Below, one piece after another: positions 51,119-60,000 of a stretch of 60,000 nucleotides of DNA. A program made the position numbers and the translations under genes. A model generated the notes under the pieces. That model did not search any database. It had not been told where the DNA came from and saw only the letters and a program-made list of their open reading frames with translations. The stretch covers positions 8,059,460-8,119,459 of the forward strand of contig NC_087083.1 of assembly GCF_026151205.1 (NCBI RefSeq), in the 5' to 3' direction. The stretch's first letter is position 1; every line of letters begins with the position of its first letter. Source of the stretch: Bolinopsis microptera. Lineage: Eukaryota; Ctenophora; Tentaculata; Lobata; Bolinopsidae.

Positions 51119-53108
51119 CAATGTGTTGTCATGTGTTGTCATGTGGTGTCATGTGTTGTCATGTGTTGTCATGTGTTGTCATGTGTTGTCATGTATTGTC
51201 ATGTGCTGTCATGTTTTGTCATGTGCTGTCATGTTTTGTCATGTGTTGTCATGTGTTGTCATGTGTTGTCAAGTGTTGTCATGTTTTGTCATGTGTTGTC
51301 ATGTGTTGTCATGTGTTGTCATGTGTTGTCATGTGTTGTCATGTGTTGTCATGTGTTGTCATGTGTTGTCATGTGTTGTCATGTGTTGTCATGTGTTGTC
51401 ATGTGTTTTCATGTGTTGTCATGTGTTGTCATGTGTTGTCATGTGTTGTCATGTGTTGTTATGTGTTGTCATGTGTTGTCATGTGTTTTAACGTGTTGTC
51501 ATGTGTTGTCATGTGTTGTCATGTGTTGTCATGTGTTGTCATGTGTTGTCATGTGTTGTCATGTGTTGTAACGTGTTGTCATGTGTTGTCATGTGTTGTC
51601 ATGTGTTGTCATGTGTTGTCATGTGTTGTCATGTGTTGTCATGTGTTGTTACGTGTTATCATGTGTTATCATGTGTTGTCATGTGTTTTCATGTGTTGTC
51701 ATGTGTTGTCATGTGTTGTCATGTGTTGTCATGTGTTGTTATGTGTTGTCATGTGTTGTCATGTGTTTTAACGTGTTGTCATGTGTTGTCATGTGTTGTC
51801 ATGTGTTGTCATGTGTTGTCATGTGTTGTCATGTGTTGTCATGTGTTGTAACGTGTTGTCATGTGTTGTCATGTGTTGTCATGTGTTGTCATGTGTTGTC
51901 ATGTGTTGTCATGTGTTGTCATGTGGTGTCATGTGTTGTCATGTGTTGTCATGTGTTGTCATGTGTTGTCATGTATTGTCATGTGCTGTCATGTTTTGTC
52001 ATGTGCTGTCATGTTTTGTCATGTGTTGTCATGTTTTGTCATGTGTTGTCATGTGTTGTCATGTGTTGTCATGTGTTGTCATGTGTTGTCATGTGTTGTC
52101 ATGTGTTGTCATGTGTTGTCATGTGTTGTCATGTGTTGTCATGTGTTGTCATGTGTTGTCATGTGTTTTCATGTGTTGTCATGTGTTTTCATGTGTTGTC
52201 ATGTGTTGTCATGTGTTGTCATGTGTTGTCATGTGTTTTCATGTGTTGTCATGTGTTGTCATGTGTTTTAACGTGTTGTCATGTGTTGTCATGTGTTGTC
52301 ATGTGTTGTCATGTGTTGTCATGTGTTGTCATGTGTTGTCATGTGTTGTCATGTGTTGTAACGTGTTGTCATGTGTTGTCATGTGTTGTCATGTGTTGTC
52401 ATGTGTTGTCATGTGTTGTCATGTGTTGTCATGTGTTTGTTACGTGTTATCATGTGTTATCATGTGTTGTCATGTGTTGTCATGTGTTGTCATGTGTTGT
52501 CATGTGTTGTCATGTGTTGTCATGTGTTGTCATGTGTTGTCATGTGTTGTCATGTGTTGTTACGTGTTATCATGTGTTATCATGTGTTGTCATGTGTTTT
52601 CATGTGTTGTCATGTGTTGTCATGTGTTGTCATGTGTTGTCATGTGTTGTCATGTGTTGTCATGTGTTGTCATGTGTTTTCATGTGTTGTCATGTGTTGT
52701 CATGTGTTGTCATGTGTTGTCATGTGTTGTTATGTGTTGTCATGTGTTGTCATGTGTTGTCATGTGTTTTAACGTGTTGTCATGTGTTGTCATGTGTTGT
52801 CATGTGTTGTCATGTGTTGTCATGTGTTGTCATGTGTTGTCATGTGTTGTAACGTGTTGTCATGTGTTGTCATGTGTTGTCATGTGTTGTCATGTGTTGT
52901 CATGTGTTGTCATGTGTTTGTTACGTGTTATCATGTGTTGTCATGTGTTGTCATGTGTTGTAACGTGTTGTCATGTGTTGTCATGTGTTGTCATGTGTTG
53001 TCATGTGTTGTCATGTGTTGTCATGTGTTGTCATGTGTTGTCATGTGTTGTCATGTGTTGTCATGTGTTGTAACGTGTTGTCATGTGTTGTCATGTGTTG
53101 TCATGTGT
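51119..53108 (+). repeat. 10-bp satellite ATGTGTTGTC, about 2 kb
   Basis: About 200 units of atgtgttgtc with scattered variants (atgttttgtc, atgtgctgtc, acgtgttgta, acgtgttatc). Variants recur in blocks: the series atgtattgtc-atgtgctgtc-atgttttgtc at 51191 returns at 51971 (780 bp later), and the tttta/acgtgttgtc variant at 51488 returns at 51768, 52268 and 52768. So the array grew by block duplication. Two places gain an extra T (52434, 52917), shifting phase. The many Cys/His/Val ORFs are artefacts of a unit with no stop in three frames. Confidence 0.97.
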
Positions 53109-54261
53109 ATTGTGTACGGCTTAACAAAAGGTCCCCAAGTAAATGTGGTGTGTGGCTGCTTGTTGAACAGTACCAATAAAACATACGATACAATATTGGC
53201 AATATAACAGAAGCTAACAGGCATCAACCCAGCTGACGACACTGGTACATTTAATTAGCTTAAGCAGCTTATTTAGCTGAATAAGTTACTTTGCTTATCA
53301 TTAGTTTACTTTATTGTTTATATATTTGTTCATTGGTGGGGACGAAGTGAGAGTTTCCATTATGAATAATAAAGTTAACTGGTAGCTATGCATGTATTGC
53401 TCATATCTGTTTGAACTGTAGCTTTACGGAGATCAGATAAAATAGAAATACTTGTGCAATAAGGTATGTGTACAGTGTACATTATACATTATATTTTATA
53501 ATAATGAAGTATAACGCTAGCTTATAATAACCTGACTGTTTTGGTTCAGGGGTTTAATATAATAATTATGAATATTAATCCTACAAGTTGCCACTAATTC
53601 TATTTATTATTGAGCGATTAATTTAATCACCTGCTTGTAAGAGACCTGCTAATTCATTTCTAATCGTTTCACTGATATGTTTATTTCACGGATATTTGGA
53701 ATGGGTATATTGAGGATTGTTCACATACAAAAATGCAAAATTTATAAAGATTACAAGAATAATAAATTAGAGTTTTGAATTATAATGGTAAATGTCAAAA
53801 AATTATCATAGTCATACTTATTTTCATCGTTTCTCATATGTATTTTACCAATACCCAAAAATAAGTGTATATTGGTAATATATCCTTTTTACAAACAAAA
53901 AGAAATGACATCAATTTAGATAATATCATGTCACGTGATAATTGATATGCTTTATATAGAATTGACACTTTATGATTGGAAAACCTACATTTCACATTTT
54001 AAATCCCGAGCGCTAATATAATTTATTCGTACACTATAGATGTTGATTTTGGTGAGAAAGTGAAACATATCTTTTTGAAAGATGACAGTAATTATGGAGT
54101 TTGATTGGTTAACAGTAGAAGAGCTGATTGGTTAAATGCTGGCAAATACCGAACAATATGTCTCATCATCCCACCACAATATACACTCCGTCTATACTTT
54201 CTGCTTACTATGCAATTCACAAATATAGTTGTATTGTAGCATAGACCATAGTACACTCTGT
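53109..54261. other. AT-rich intergenic DNA
   Basis: No confident gene. 53337-53390 resembles 2845-2870 and the first bases of the window (gaataataaag). gattggttaa is duplicated at about 54104 and 54128. Confidence 0.45.
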
Positions 54262-57200
54262 CTACATGTTGCTGAGTCCAACTGTCATGCCTGAGTATTT
54301 CCGTATATCGTTCCACAAATAGGCGCACTCACCATCTTGTAGCTCCTGTAAAAAGGTCACGTTATGTCCTTATAAGGGCATGTGAAAGCGCACTTATCAT
54401 CTTGAAGCTTCTTCAGTATTTATTTCTCTAAACATTAACGAATAACAATAAATTAAATGACGATAACACAATAATTATATAATAAAATAATGATAATAAG
54501 TCTGTAGTACCTGAATAGTGTATAATGTATATTATATATATTATGGTAAAAAGAAAACTCCATTTACGGACGTGAGGAGAGTTAGGACTCCTCAATAACT
54601 ACATTAAATACATTCCTTCTGTAACGTCCTCAATAAATGTAATAGATTTGTAGTGTTGTAATTAGTTTTACCTGCATTACTGGTACCCCTACACAGGGTT
54701 CATTATTCTCCCTTCCTATCTTGTAGAAACCTCCAACAGAATCATCACCGGGGTCACAACTGTAGAGTGAATATTAAAAATTATATTTATATAAAAAATT
54801 ATATTTATATAAAATATATCGACTCTGTTACATCGTTTCCTGTTAATATAATTTTCTGTATATATACAGAAAATTATATTAACAGGAAACGATGTAACAG
54901 AGTCGATATATTTTAATGTTGCCATGGGGTGGCAAGTCCCCATACATCGTGGTCCGGTAGTTTCCTTGTGCCCTTATATTGAATGTAGAATGGAAATTTA
55001 CAAGTTTGCATTATTTTATAGTTACAATTGCTGTGACTATTATTGAGTTTAGAGTTATTTAACCTCCACGTTATGACGTAACGAGGTATTAATAACGTCA
55101 CATACAATGTAATGACGTAACGAGGCAGTGATGACGTCACTTGTGAAGTTATGACGTCACAATAATCTACTACTCACAACCAGTAAGGATACTCCTCGGT
55201 TCCCATGAACGAATACCAAACATTGTCCTCCAGCTCATTCCTCAGTTCTACCGTACCCACAGACCTGAAGTTAGACAGTGTAGTCGTTATAATCACCCCT
55301 GGTAACGCGACACCCACCATTGTTTGCAGGTGTGGTTGGCACGTGAAGTCATTGTAATTAATAATCTATTAGTTAATTAATTAATAGGTACATAACCAAT
55401 CAATTATACTGCTTTAAGAATTAATTTGCATATTTTTAACTACTACAGCTACTACTAGTATTGTTAACTCATATTGTATGTTCTGAGAGTCTAACTCTAA
55501 CTGGAACTCTAAAAAAGAAATATGAGCACCTGAAACCACTCAATTTGACTTTGTAACCATTCATGTCGGGTATCTCAGTGTTAATATCTACCTCCAAGTT
55601 CTCATAGACAGCAATGTAATTTTGTAATTGTTTTGTAGTACCACAATCATACAATGTTATAGTAGCTCGTATATCGTCCCATACTCGTTCGCCTAGAATG
55701 AGGTGTTGTTGATTGATGGCTACACACATATCTACGCATATGTAGACTTTATTATTCACTGTTAATGCCACACACGTTATTTTCATAGACATAATTATTC
55801 ATAAGGTCTTCAGCGTGAAAGTAATGTCCGTGACAATTATGTTTGTAGGTTTACAACCTACCAGGACGCGCGCCGAGTTGGACTCGTCGAGTACGGAACA
55901 GATATTTTACGAGTATCACCCGTTAACAATTATGTCCGATAAGTAATCTACTTTAACTTACCCTGTTTTTGGTACACCAGCCAATGTTTACAAAATCATG
56001 AAATACATAACAATTATGCAATTTTATTTAATATACGTGTATGGTGGCCGAGGAGGGTCATTTTAAAAAACAAAATAAAAAACCATACTCACGTGGCCGA
56101 GGAGGGTCATTCGGCCGAGGAGGGTCATTTTTAAAAAATGGCCCTGCTCGGCCATGGCCGAGCAGGGCCAAACAATATGACGCAAAAATGGCCCTCCTCG
56201 GCCATGGCCGAGCAGGGCCAAACAATATGACGAAGAAATGGCCCTCCTCGGCCATGGCCGAGCAGAGCCAAAACAATATGACAGAAATGGCCGTCTGTGC
56301 CGCTAGCCATGGGGTGAGCGTCGTTCGCGTTGACGCTCTGTTCTGTTGGACCTATGCAGCCCCCGATCGACTACTCAGCCGAATACTCGAGAAATCGTGT
56401 GTTAGGGTTAAATGAGGAGCTGTCCATGATTAATACAGCAAAGCTTCGGGCGAAGAAAATGTGGTATAACACCTCAACCGTCGCCGGCGTTAGATTTGAT
56501 CCTTCGGTTTCCTGTAAGTGCTCATGGTGCATGCTGGTTACTTACCTGGGGACCGGGACCTCAGGCTATCATGTTCATAAACATATTCATAGAGATTAGG
56601 CGGAATGACAGGCTGAGCGCGGCCCAGTAAGCTGGTTACATGCCGTAACTATATAATATAGCCATGGTTGTTCAAAGTAAAACGTAAGGGTGGTCATTTC
56701 ACTTGATGGCCCTGCTGCAGCGCAGCAGGGTGGAATTGTTTGCATTGCGTATAATTGTTATCTTACAATTACATGTCACATTTCTTAATTACTATAGAGC
56801 CTAAATTTAGATAATTTAAAGGATATTTCTGTCTTTGGCGCAGTACAGGCCGTGAACACTGCGATCCGATTAAATAATGGAGAGATTCCAAAAAACCGCG
56901 CGTTCGTTATTTGTGATTGATTGCGTGCGTGAGCCTCCGTGAACATTATTACCGCTCAAGCATAAATAAAAGTACTAAGCAGTACGCATGCAGTTCTGCG
57001 TACAAATTTGTAGCACAAGATTCATTCAACTTAACTACCCAATTATGTGACATGTAATTGTATTATATTTTATATGTTAAGGGGGCCGGGGGGATCGGGA
57101 GGGTCTTCATAAAAATACTTTCGAAATCAACTTTATAATTAATGTTATTAATAAGCCGGGAGTGTTGTAGTGCGATGCACTACTGGGCCGCACCGCGCAT

Positions 57201-60000
57201 CAAATAATTCTTGTCGCAACCACAGATCGGCGAGATGCACCACTGGACCTCGCCGAGCTAGGAAGGATTGACATCGTGAATCAAAGGGGAGTGATATCTA
57301 TCAGCTGCTTTTGGTCCCATGGAAAAATATTGTTCCTAGCCGAAATTATCGCCGGTCAAAGGTCAGCGCTTATGTGTAAATTACATACTTATATGTAAAT
57401 TACATACGTTGTATGACCCGCCGCGCACGAAGTGCGCGGCTCCCCCTGTATCGTCCACTATAGTGAAGCGACAGTGGGGGTCACCACGTGATACAAGAAC
57501 AACCATGGCTATATAGTTACGGCATTTAACCAGCTTACTGGGCCGCGCTCAGCCTGTCATTGATATTCCGCCTAATCTCTATGAATATGTTTATGAACAT
57601 GATAGCCTGAGGTCCCCTTGTCATACGTTGTATGACCCGCCGCGCACGAGTGCGCGGCTCCCCCTGTATCGTCGAAACTCTATAGTGAAGCGACCGTGGG
57701 GGTCACCACGTGATACAAAGGTCCCCAGGTAAGTTACCAGCATGCACTGAGCACTTACAGGAAACCGAAGGATCAAATCTAACGCCGGCGACGGTTGAGG
57801 TGTTATAGTTATACCAGTACCACATTTTCTTCGTCCAAAGCTTTGCTGTATTAATCATGGACAGCTCCTCATTTAACCCTAACACACGATTTCTCAAGTA
57901 TTCGGCTGAGTAGACCGGGGGCTGCATAGGTCCAACAGAACAGAGCGTCAACGCGAACGACGCTCACCCCATGGCTAGCGGCACAGACGGCCATTTCTGT
58001 CATATTGTTTTGGCTCTGCTCGGCCATGGCCGAGGAGGGCCATTTCTTCGTCATATTGTTTGGCCCTGCTCGGCCATGGCCGAGGAGGGCCATTTTTGCG
58101 TCATATTGTTTGGCCCTGCTCGGCCATGGCCGAGCAGGGCCATTTTAAAAAAATGACCCTCCTCGGCCGAATGACCCTCCTCGGCCACGTGAGTATGGTT
58201 TTTTATTTTATTTTTAAAATGACCCTCCTCGGCCACCATCTACGTGAATATGAAAATTGGAAATTATGATGTAACCTTTTACGTTTATTCATTTGAAAAA
58301 AAACCAAAACTTTAAAAATTAAATCTTGCATATGTAACCTCCTCATCTACTTTGACTTACCCTGCATAGTTTTCACAATCTCTGCGAGACTGGTTACACT
58401 GGATAAACCAAACTGGCCGTTGTTGTAAGCCAGTACCAGGGTTTTATGTTTGCTAGCATCCAAAGTATTTGTATTTGCGTCCTGGTGAAAATGTTTAGAC
58501 TTTTGGGATTGGGTTTTTGAAGAAAATGGGGAGTAGAAAATGTCAAAATACTAACTTTTGTATAAATTATCAATTATTTATTAATTATGTTGGATGAAAT
58601 TTGTGTTTCCAAACCCAGGATAAATGACATAAAAGATTCGTTTCAACTTGTTTGCATGAAAAGCATTAATAATGTCATCCAGTTATATCCTCTTAATATA
58701 AGCCCTAGAAAACACAAACCGTACCATATTCCAACCGCCTGTATCACTTTCAATTTCAATTTCTACAGGATCTATATCTGGCTGGTCAGGTCTACCCATG
58801 ACATCAGGAGACTGCTCCATGGACTGAAACGCACTCCAATCAAATGCTGCAGTAGGGGCCAGCTCGAAACCCCAATCCTCTAAATTGCTAAAATCAGGAT
58901 ATTCAGTCAATGTCATCCATGAGTCGTCATAGCCCCCATCGTAGGGCTCATAGATGCCCCCATCGTAGCCGCCATCATATGTTTCAGTGTGTACAGGCAT
59001 AGCATACACCGGCTCATTTTGGAAATCATTCCATGCATCCCAAGTATATGGTTCTGTGACAACTGGCGTATCGAATATAAAGGGATTATTGTATGAAAAG
59101 TAAGGGGTCGTCTGGAGAGAATCGTAAAAATATTCATTTGGGTCTACCGCTGGTATCTGAGCATCATCGTAGTAGGAGTAATCGGGATAATCGTACGGAT
59201 TCTGAGGATTATCGTTGTAGGAATAGTCGGGATAATCGTACGGGTTCTGAGGATTATCGTTGTAGGAATAGTCGGGATAATCGTACGGGTTCTGAGGATT
59301 ATCGTTGTAGGAATAGTCGGGATTATCGTACGGGTTCTGAGGATTATCGTTGTAGGAATAGTCGGGATAATCGTACGGGTTCTGAGGATTATCGTTGTAG
59401 GAATAGTCGGAATAATCGTACGAGTTCTGAGGATTGTCGTTGTAGGAATAGTCGGGATAATCGTAGGAGTAATCAGGGAGACCCGGGATCTGAGGAGGAC
59501 CTGGCATCTGAGGAGGACCTGGCATCTGAGGGTAACCTGGCCCTTGAGGAGGACCTGGGATCTGAGGGTATAAATCTGACCCTTGGTAATCGGGAAACTC
59601 GACGACAATTTCGGGGGGTGGGCCTGTAATTAGAAATTATAAATTAGTAATTTGAAAGATCTTTACAATCTAACACATGTGTCAGATAAAAACTGAAGTT
59701 AAAAAAAATTATTCAACACGTCCTGTAGATGTTTAAAATAAACAATATAACAATTAAGTGCCAGTGGTACATTACGTCATGAGCCCCGGAGGGCTAAGAC
59801 TCATGTAATGTCCACTCAAATTAGAGTTTTTTTGTTTACATGTACAATGTACGTTCAAAGACATTTCTGCGTTCATAACTTCATAATTATTTCTGTGTTC
59901 ATAATTATGTCTGCAAAAAATAATTTTCGTCCGCATTTATAAATGTCCGCCCAAATAAAAAACACACCTGTATAACTCTGACCGAACCAGGGGGTGGTAT
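54262..60000 (-). CDS. Multi-exon protein with Tyr/Asp/Asn/Pro repeats, 5' end outside the window
   Basis: Function not recognised. Exons in transcript order: beyond 60000 to 59968, 59623-58725, 58481-58361, 55365-55178, 54759-54672, 54345-54262 (stop). The 899-nt exon starts with Pro/Gly-rich MPGPPQ repeats, then seven copies of a 15-residue unit NPQNPYDYPDYSYND, then an acidic Tyr/Asp segment. Later exons are non-repetitive: KHKTLVLAYNNGQFGLSSV, CQPHLQTMVGVALPGVI, EDNVWYSFMGTEEYPYWFC, and a last exon ending MTVGLSNM. The order of an LVLAYN-type segment before MVGVALPG faintly recalls VWA/Cache ectodomains, but that is a guess. Phase requires an exon between 58361 (ends phase 1) and 55365 (starts phase 0). 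A 44-nt candidate at 55573-55530 (TRHEWLQSQIEWFQ) fits both phases. The intron of about 3 kb holds a foldback element. Confidence 0.55.
54629..54668 (+). repeat. Dispersed 40-bp repeat, copy 2
   Basis: Identical to 2958-2997. It ends inside the donor region of a minus-strand exon (54672), so this copy lies in an intron of the last gene. Confidence 0.75.
54783..54914. repeat. Large hairpin in an intron
   Basis: The stretch from about 54815 (atatatcgactctgttacat...) is followed by its complement up to about 54912: roughly 45 paired bases around a central tatata. Such a long, nearly perfect stem would give a strong RNA hairpin from either strand. Confidence 0.8.
55487..55792 (-). other. Open frame of uncertain status
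   Basis: A minus-strand frame of about 100 codons (ITCVALTVNNKVYICVDMC ... GYKVKLSGF) ends at a donor-like ttcag|gtgctc at 55530. Its frame does not fit the next exon's phase, whereas the shorter 44-nt candidate 55573-55530 in another frame does. It may be a separate coding exon or chance. Confidence 0.3.
55840..55920 (+). repeat. Copy of a module found in the first foldback centre
   Basis: acctaccaggacgcgcgccg with agttggactcgtcga and then attttacgagtatcacccgt is shared with 47615-47665 and with 46120-46170 and 47805-47835. It marks a dispersed element related to the foldback core. Confidence 0.7.
57403..57496. repeat. Hairpin-bearing module of about 95 bp, copy 1
   Basis: catacgttgtatgacccgcc ... 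ggtcaccacgtgatacaa, with an internal hairpin (ccgcgcac-gaa-gtgcgcgg). It abuts exactly the inner end of the right foldback arm at 57497. A second copy lies at 57618-57718. Confidence 0.8.
57618..57718. mobile_element. 101-bp insertion splitting the right foldback arm
   Basis: The left arm reads continuously across the equivalent point (cctggggaccgggacctcag complement), but the right arm is interrupted by ttgtcatacgttgtatgacc ... cacgtgatacaa. The sequence ggtcccc stands on both sides. The ends TTGT...ACAA and the internal hairpin suggest a tiny mobile module. It explains the length difference between the arms (634 against 744 bp). Confidence 0.7.
59170..59470 (-). repeat. 45-bp coding minisatellite in the Tyr-rich exon
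   Basis: Seven 45-bp units encode NPQNPYDYPDYSYND with few changes (one unit has DN for DY, one SYDYS). The period is a multiple of three, the frame stays open on the coding strand, and the exon is bounded by consensus splice sites, so here, unlike the other arrays, the repeat appears to be translated. Confidence 0.8.

Larger units (their letters stand above)
56040..58240. mobile_element. Second foldback element, arms of about 0.63 kb
   Basis: Arms 56040-56673 and 57497-58240 are inverted copies, from atggtggccgaggagggtca inward to gccatggttgttc. The hexamer TACGTG lies on both sides (56034-56039 and 58241-58246) as a possible target duplication. The outer arm has three 44-bp units, one holding a perfect 30-bp palindrome (half-site ggccctgctcggcca), each followed by aacaatatgac. 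The inner arm shares the atgttcataaaca / ggcggaatgacaggctgagc module with the first foldback, so the two belong to one family. The spacer (56674-57496) has no recognised ORF. The ORFs in the arms are repeat-derived. It sits in an intron of the last gene. Confidence 0.88.

Noticed and set aside
51023-53207. Cys/His/Val-rich proteins of up to 430 residues
   Set aside because: A 10-bp unit without stops gives overlapping ORFs in three frames at once; there is no start context or domain, so it is a satellite artefact.
56041-58239. Proteins in the GPARPWPSRA / SAMAEQ frames
   Set aside because: Same sequences occur inverted in the other foldback arm and on several frames; they follow the palindromic repeat units.

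Overview
This window is nuclear DNA from an animal, not a bacterium or organelle. It is AT-rich. All host genes are split by GT-AG introns and the families are metazoan: a Fos/ATF3-type bZIP factor, a TGF-beta-superfamily ligand, a GPI-anchored Ly6-like protein, thymidine phosphorylase, a PAN/sushi-like type I membrane protein and a class C GPCR. All five complete gene models other than the bZIP gene have a consensus 3' splice acceptor 1 to 10 nt upstream of the start codon. This suggests spliced-leader trans-splicing, or a uniform habit of 5'UTR introns. With the divergent TGF-beta ligand it makes a non-bilaterian such as a ctenophore or hydrozoan plausible, but I cannot assign the species.

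Layout. 0-4 kb: decayed hAT transposon (635-1751, 8-bp target duplication) and gene-poor DNA. 4.1-5.7 kb: bZIP gene (+). 5.7-14.6 kb: no confident gene; a 45-bp satellite with a 502-bp higher-order repeat and a roughly 670-bp (TCC)n tract. 14.7-20.1 kb: 10-exon TGF-beta-like ligand (+). 21.6-23.3 kb: 4-exon Ly6-like gene (-). 25.1-30.0 kb: complete 10-exon thymidine phosphorylase (+). 30.6-34.2 kb: intact non-LTR retrotransposon ORF lying between hAT-like inverted ends. 34.2-35.9 kb: PAN/sushi-like membrane protein (-). 37.2-42.6 kb: complete 7-exon class C GPCR (-). 43.2-50.2 kb: 7-kb foldback element with long inverted arms built from tandem subrepeats. 51.1-53.1 kb: 10-bp satellite. 54.3-60 kb: minus-strand multi-exon gene with a Tyr/Asn/Pro repeat exon, continuing past the window and carrying a second foldback element (56.0-58.2 kb) in an intron.

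The genes are unrelated in pathway and do not form an operon. What unifies the window is its tandem-repeat biology. In four of the six well-defined genes, arrays sit directly on or beside splice sites and often consist of copies of the splice site itself: GTGAGTTTAT units at a TGF-beta donor, (GT)n starting at a thymidine phosphorylase donor, a 47-bp unit carrying acceptor plus exon start copied nine times, and AGGTAACC units in GPCR intron 1. Gene fragments from this window are also copied elsewhere within it. Exon boundaries were chosen by hand from splice consensus, reading phase and family resemblance; no alignment or transcript data were available.
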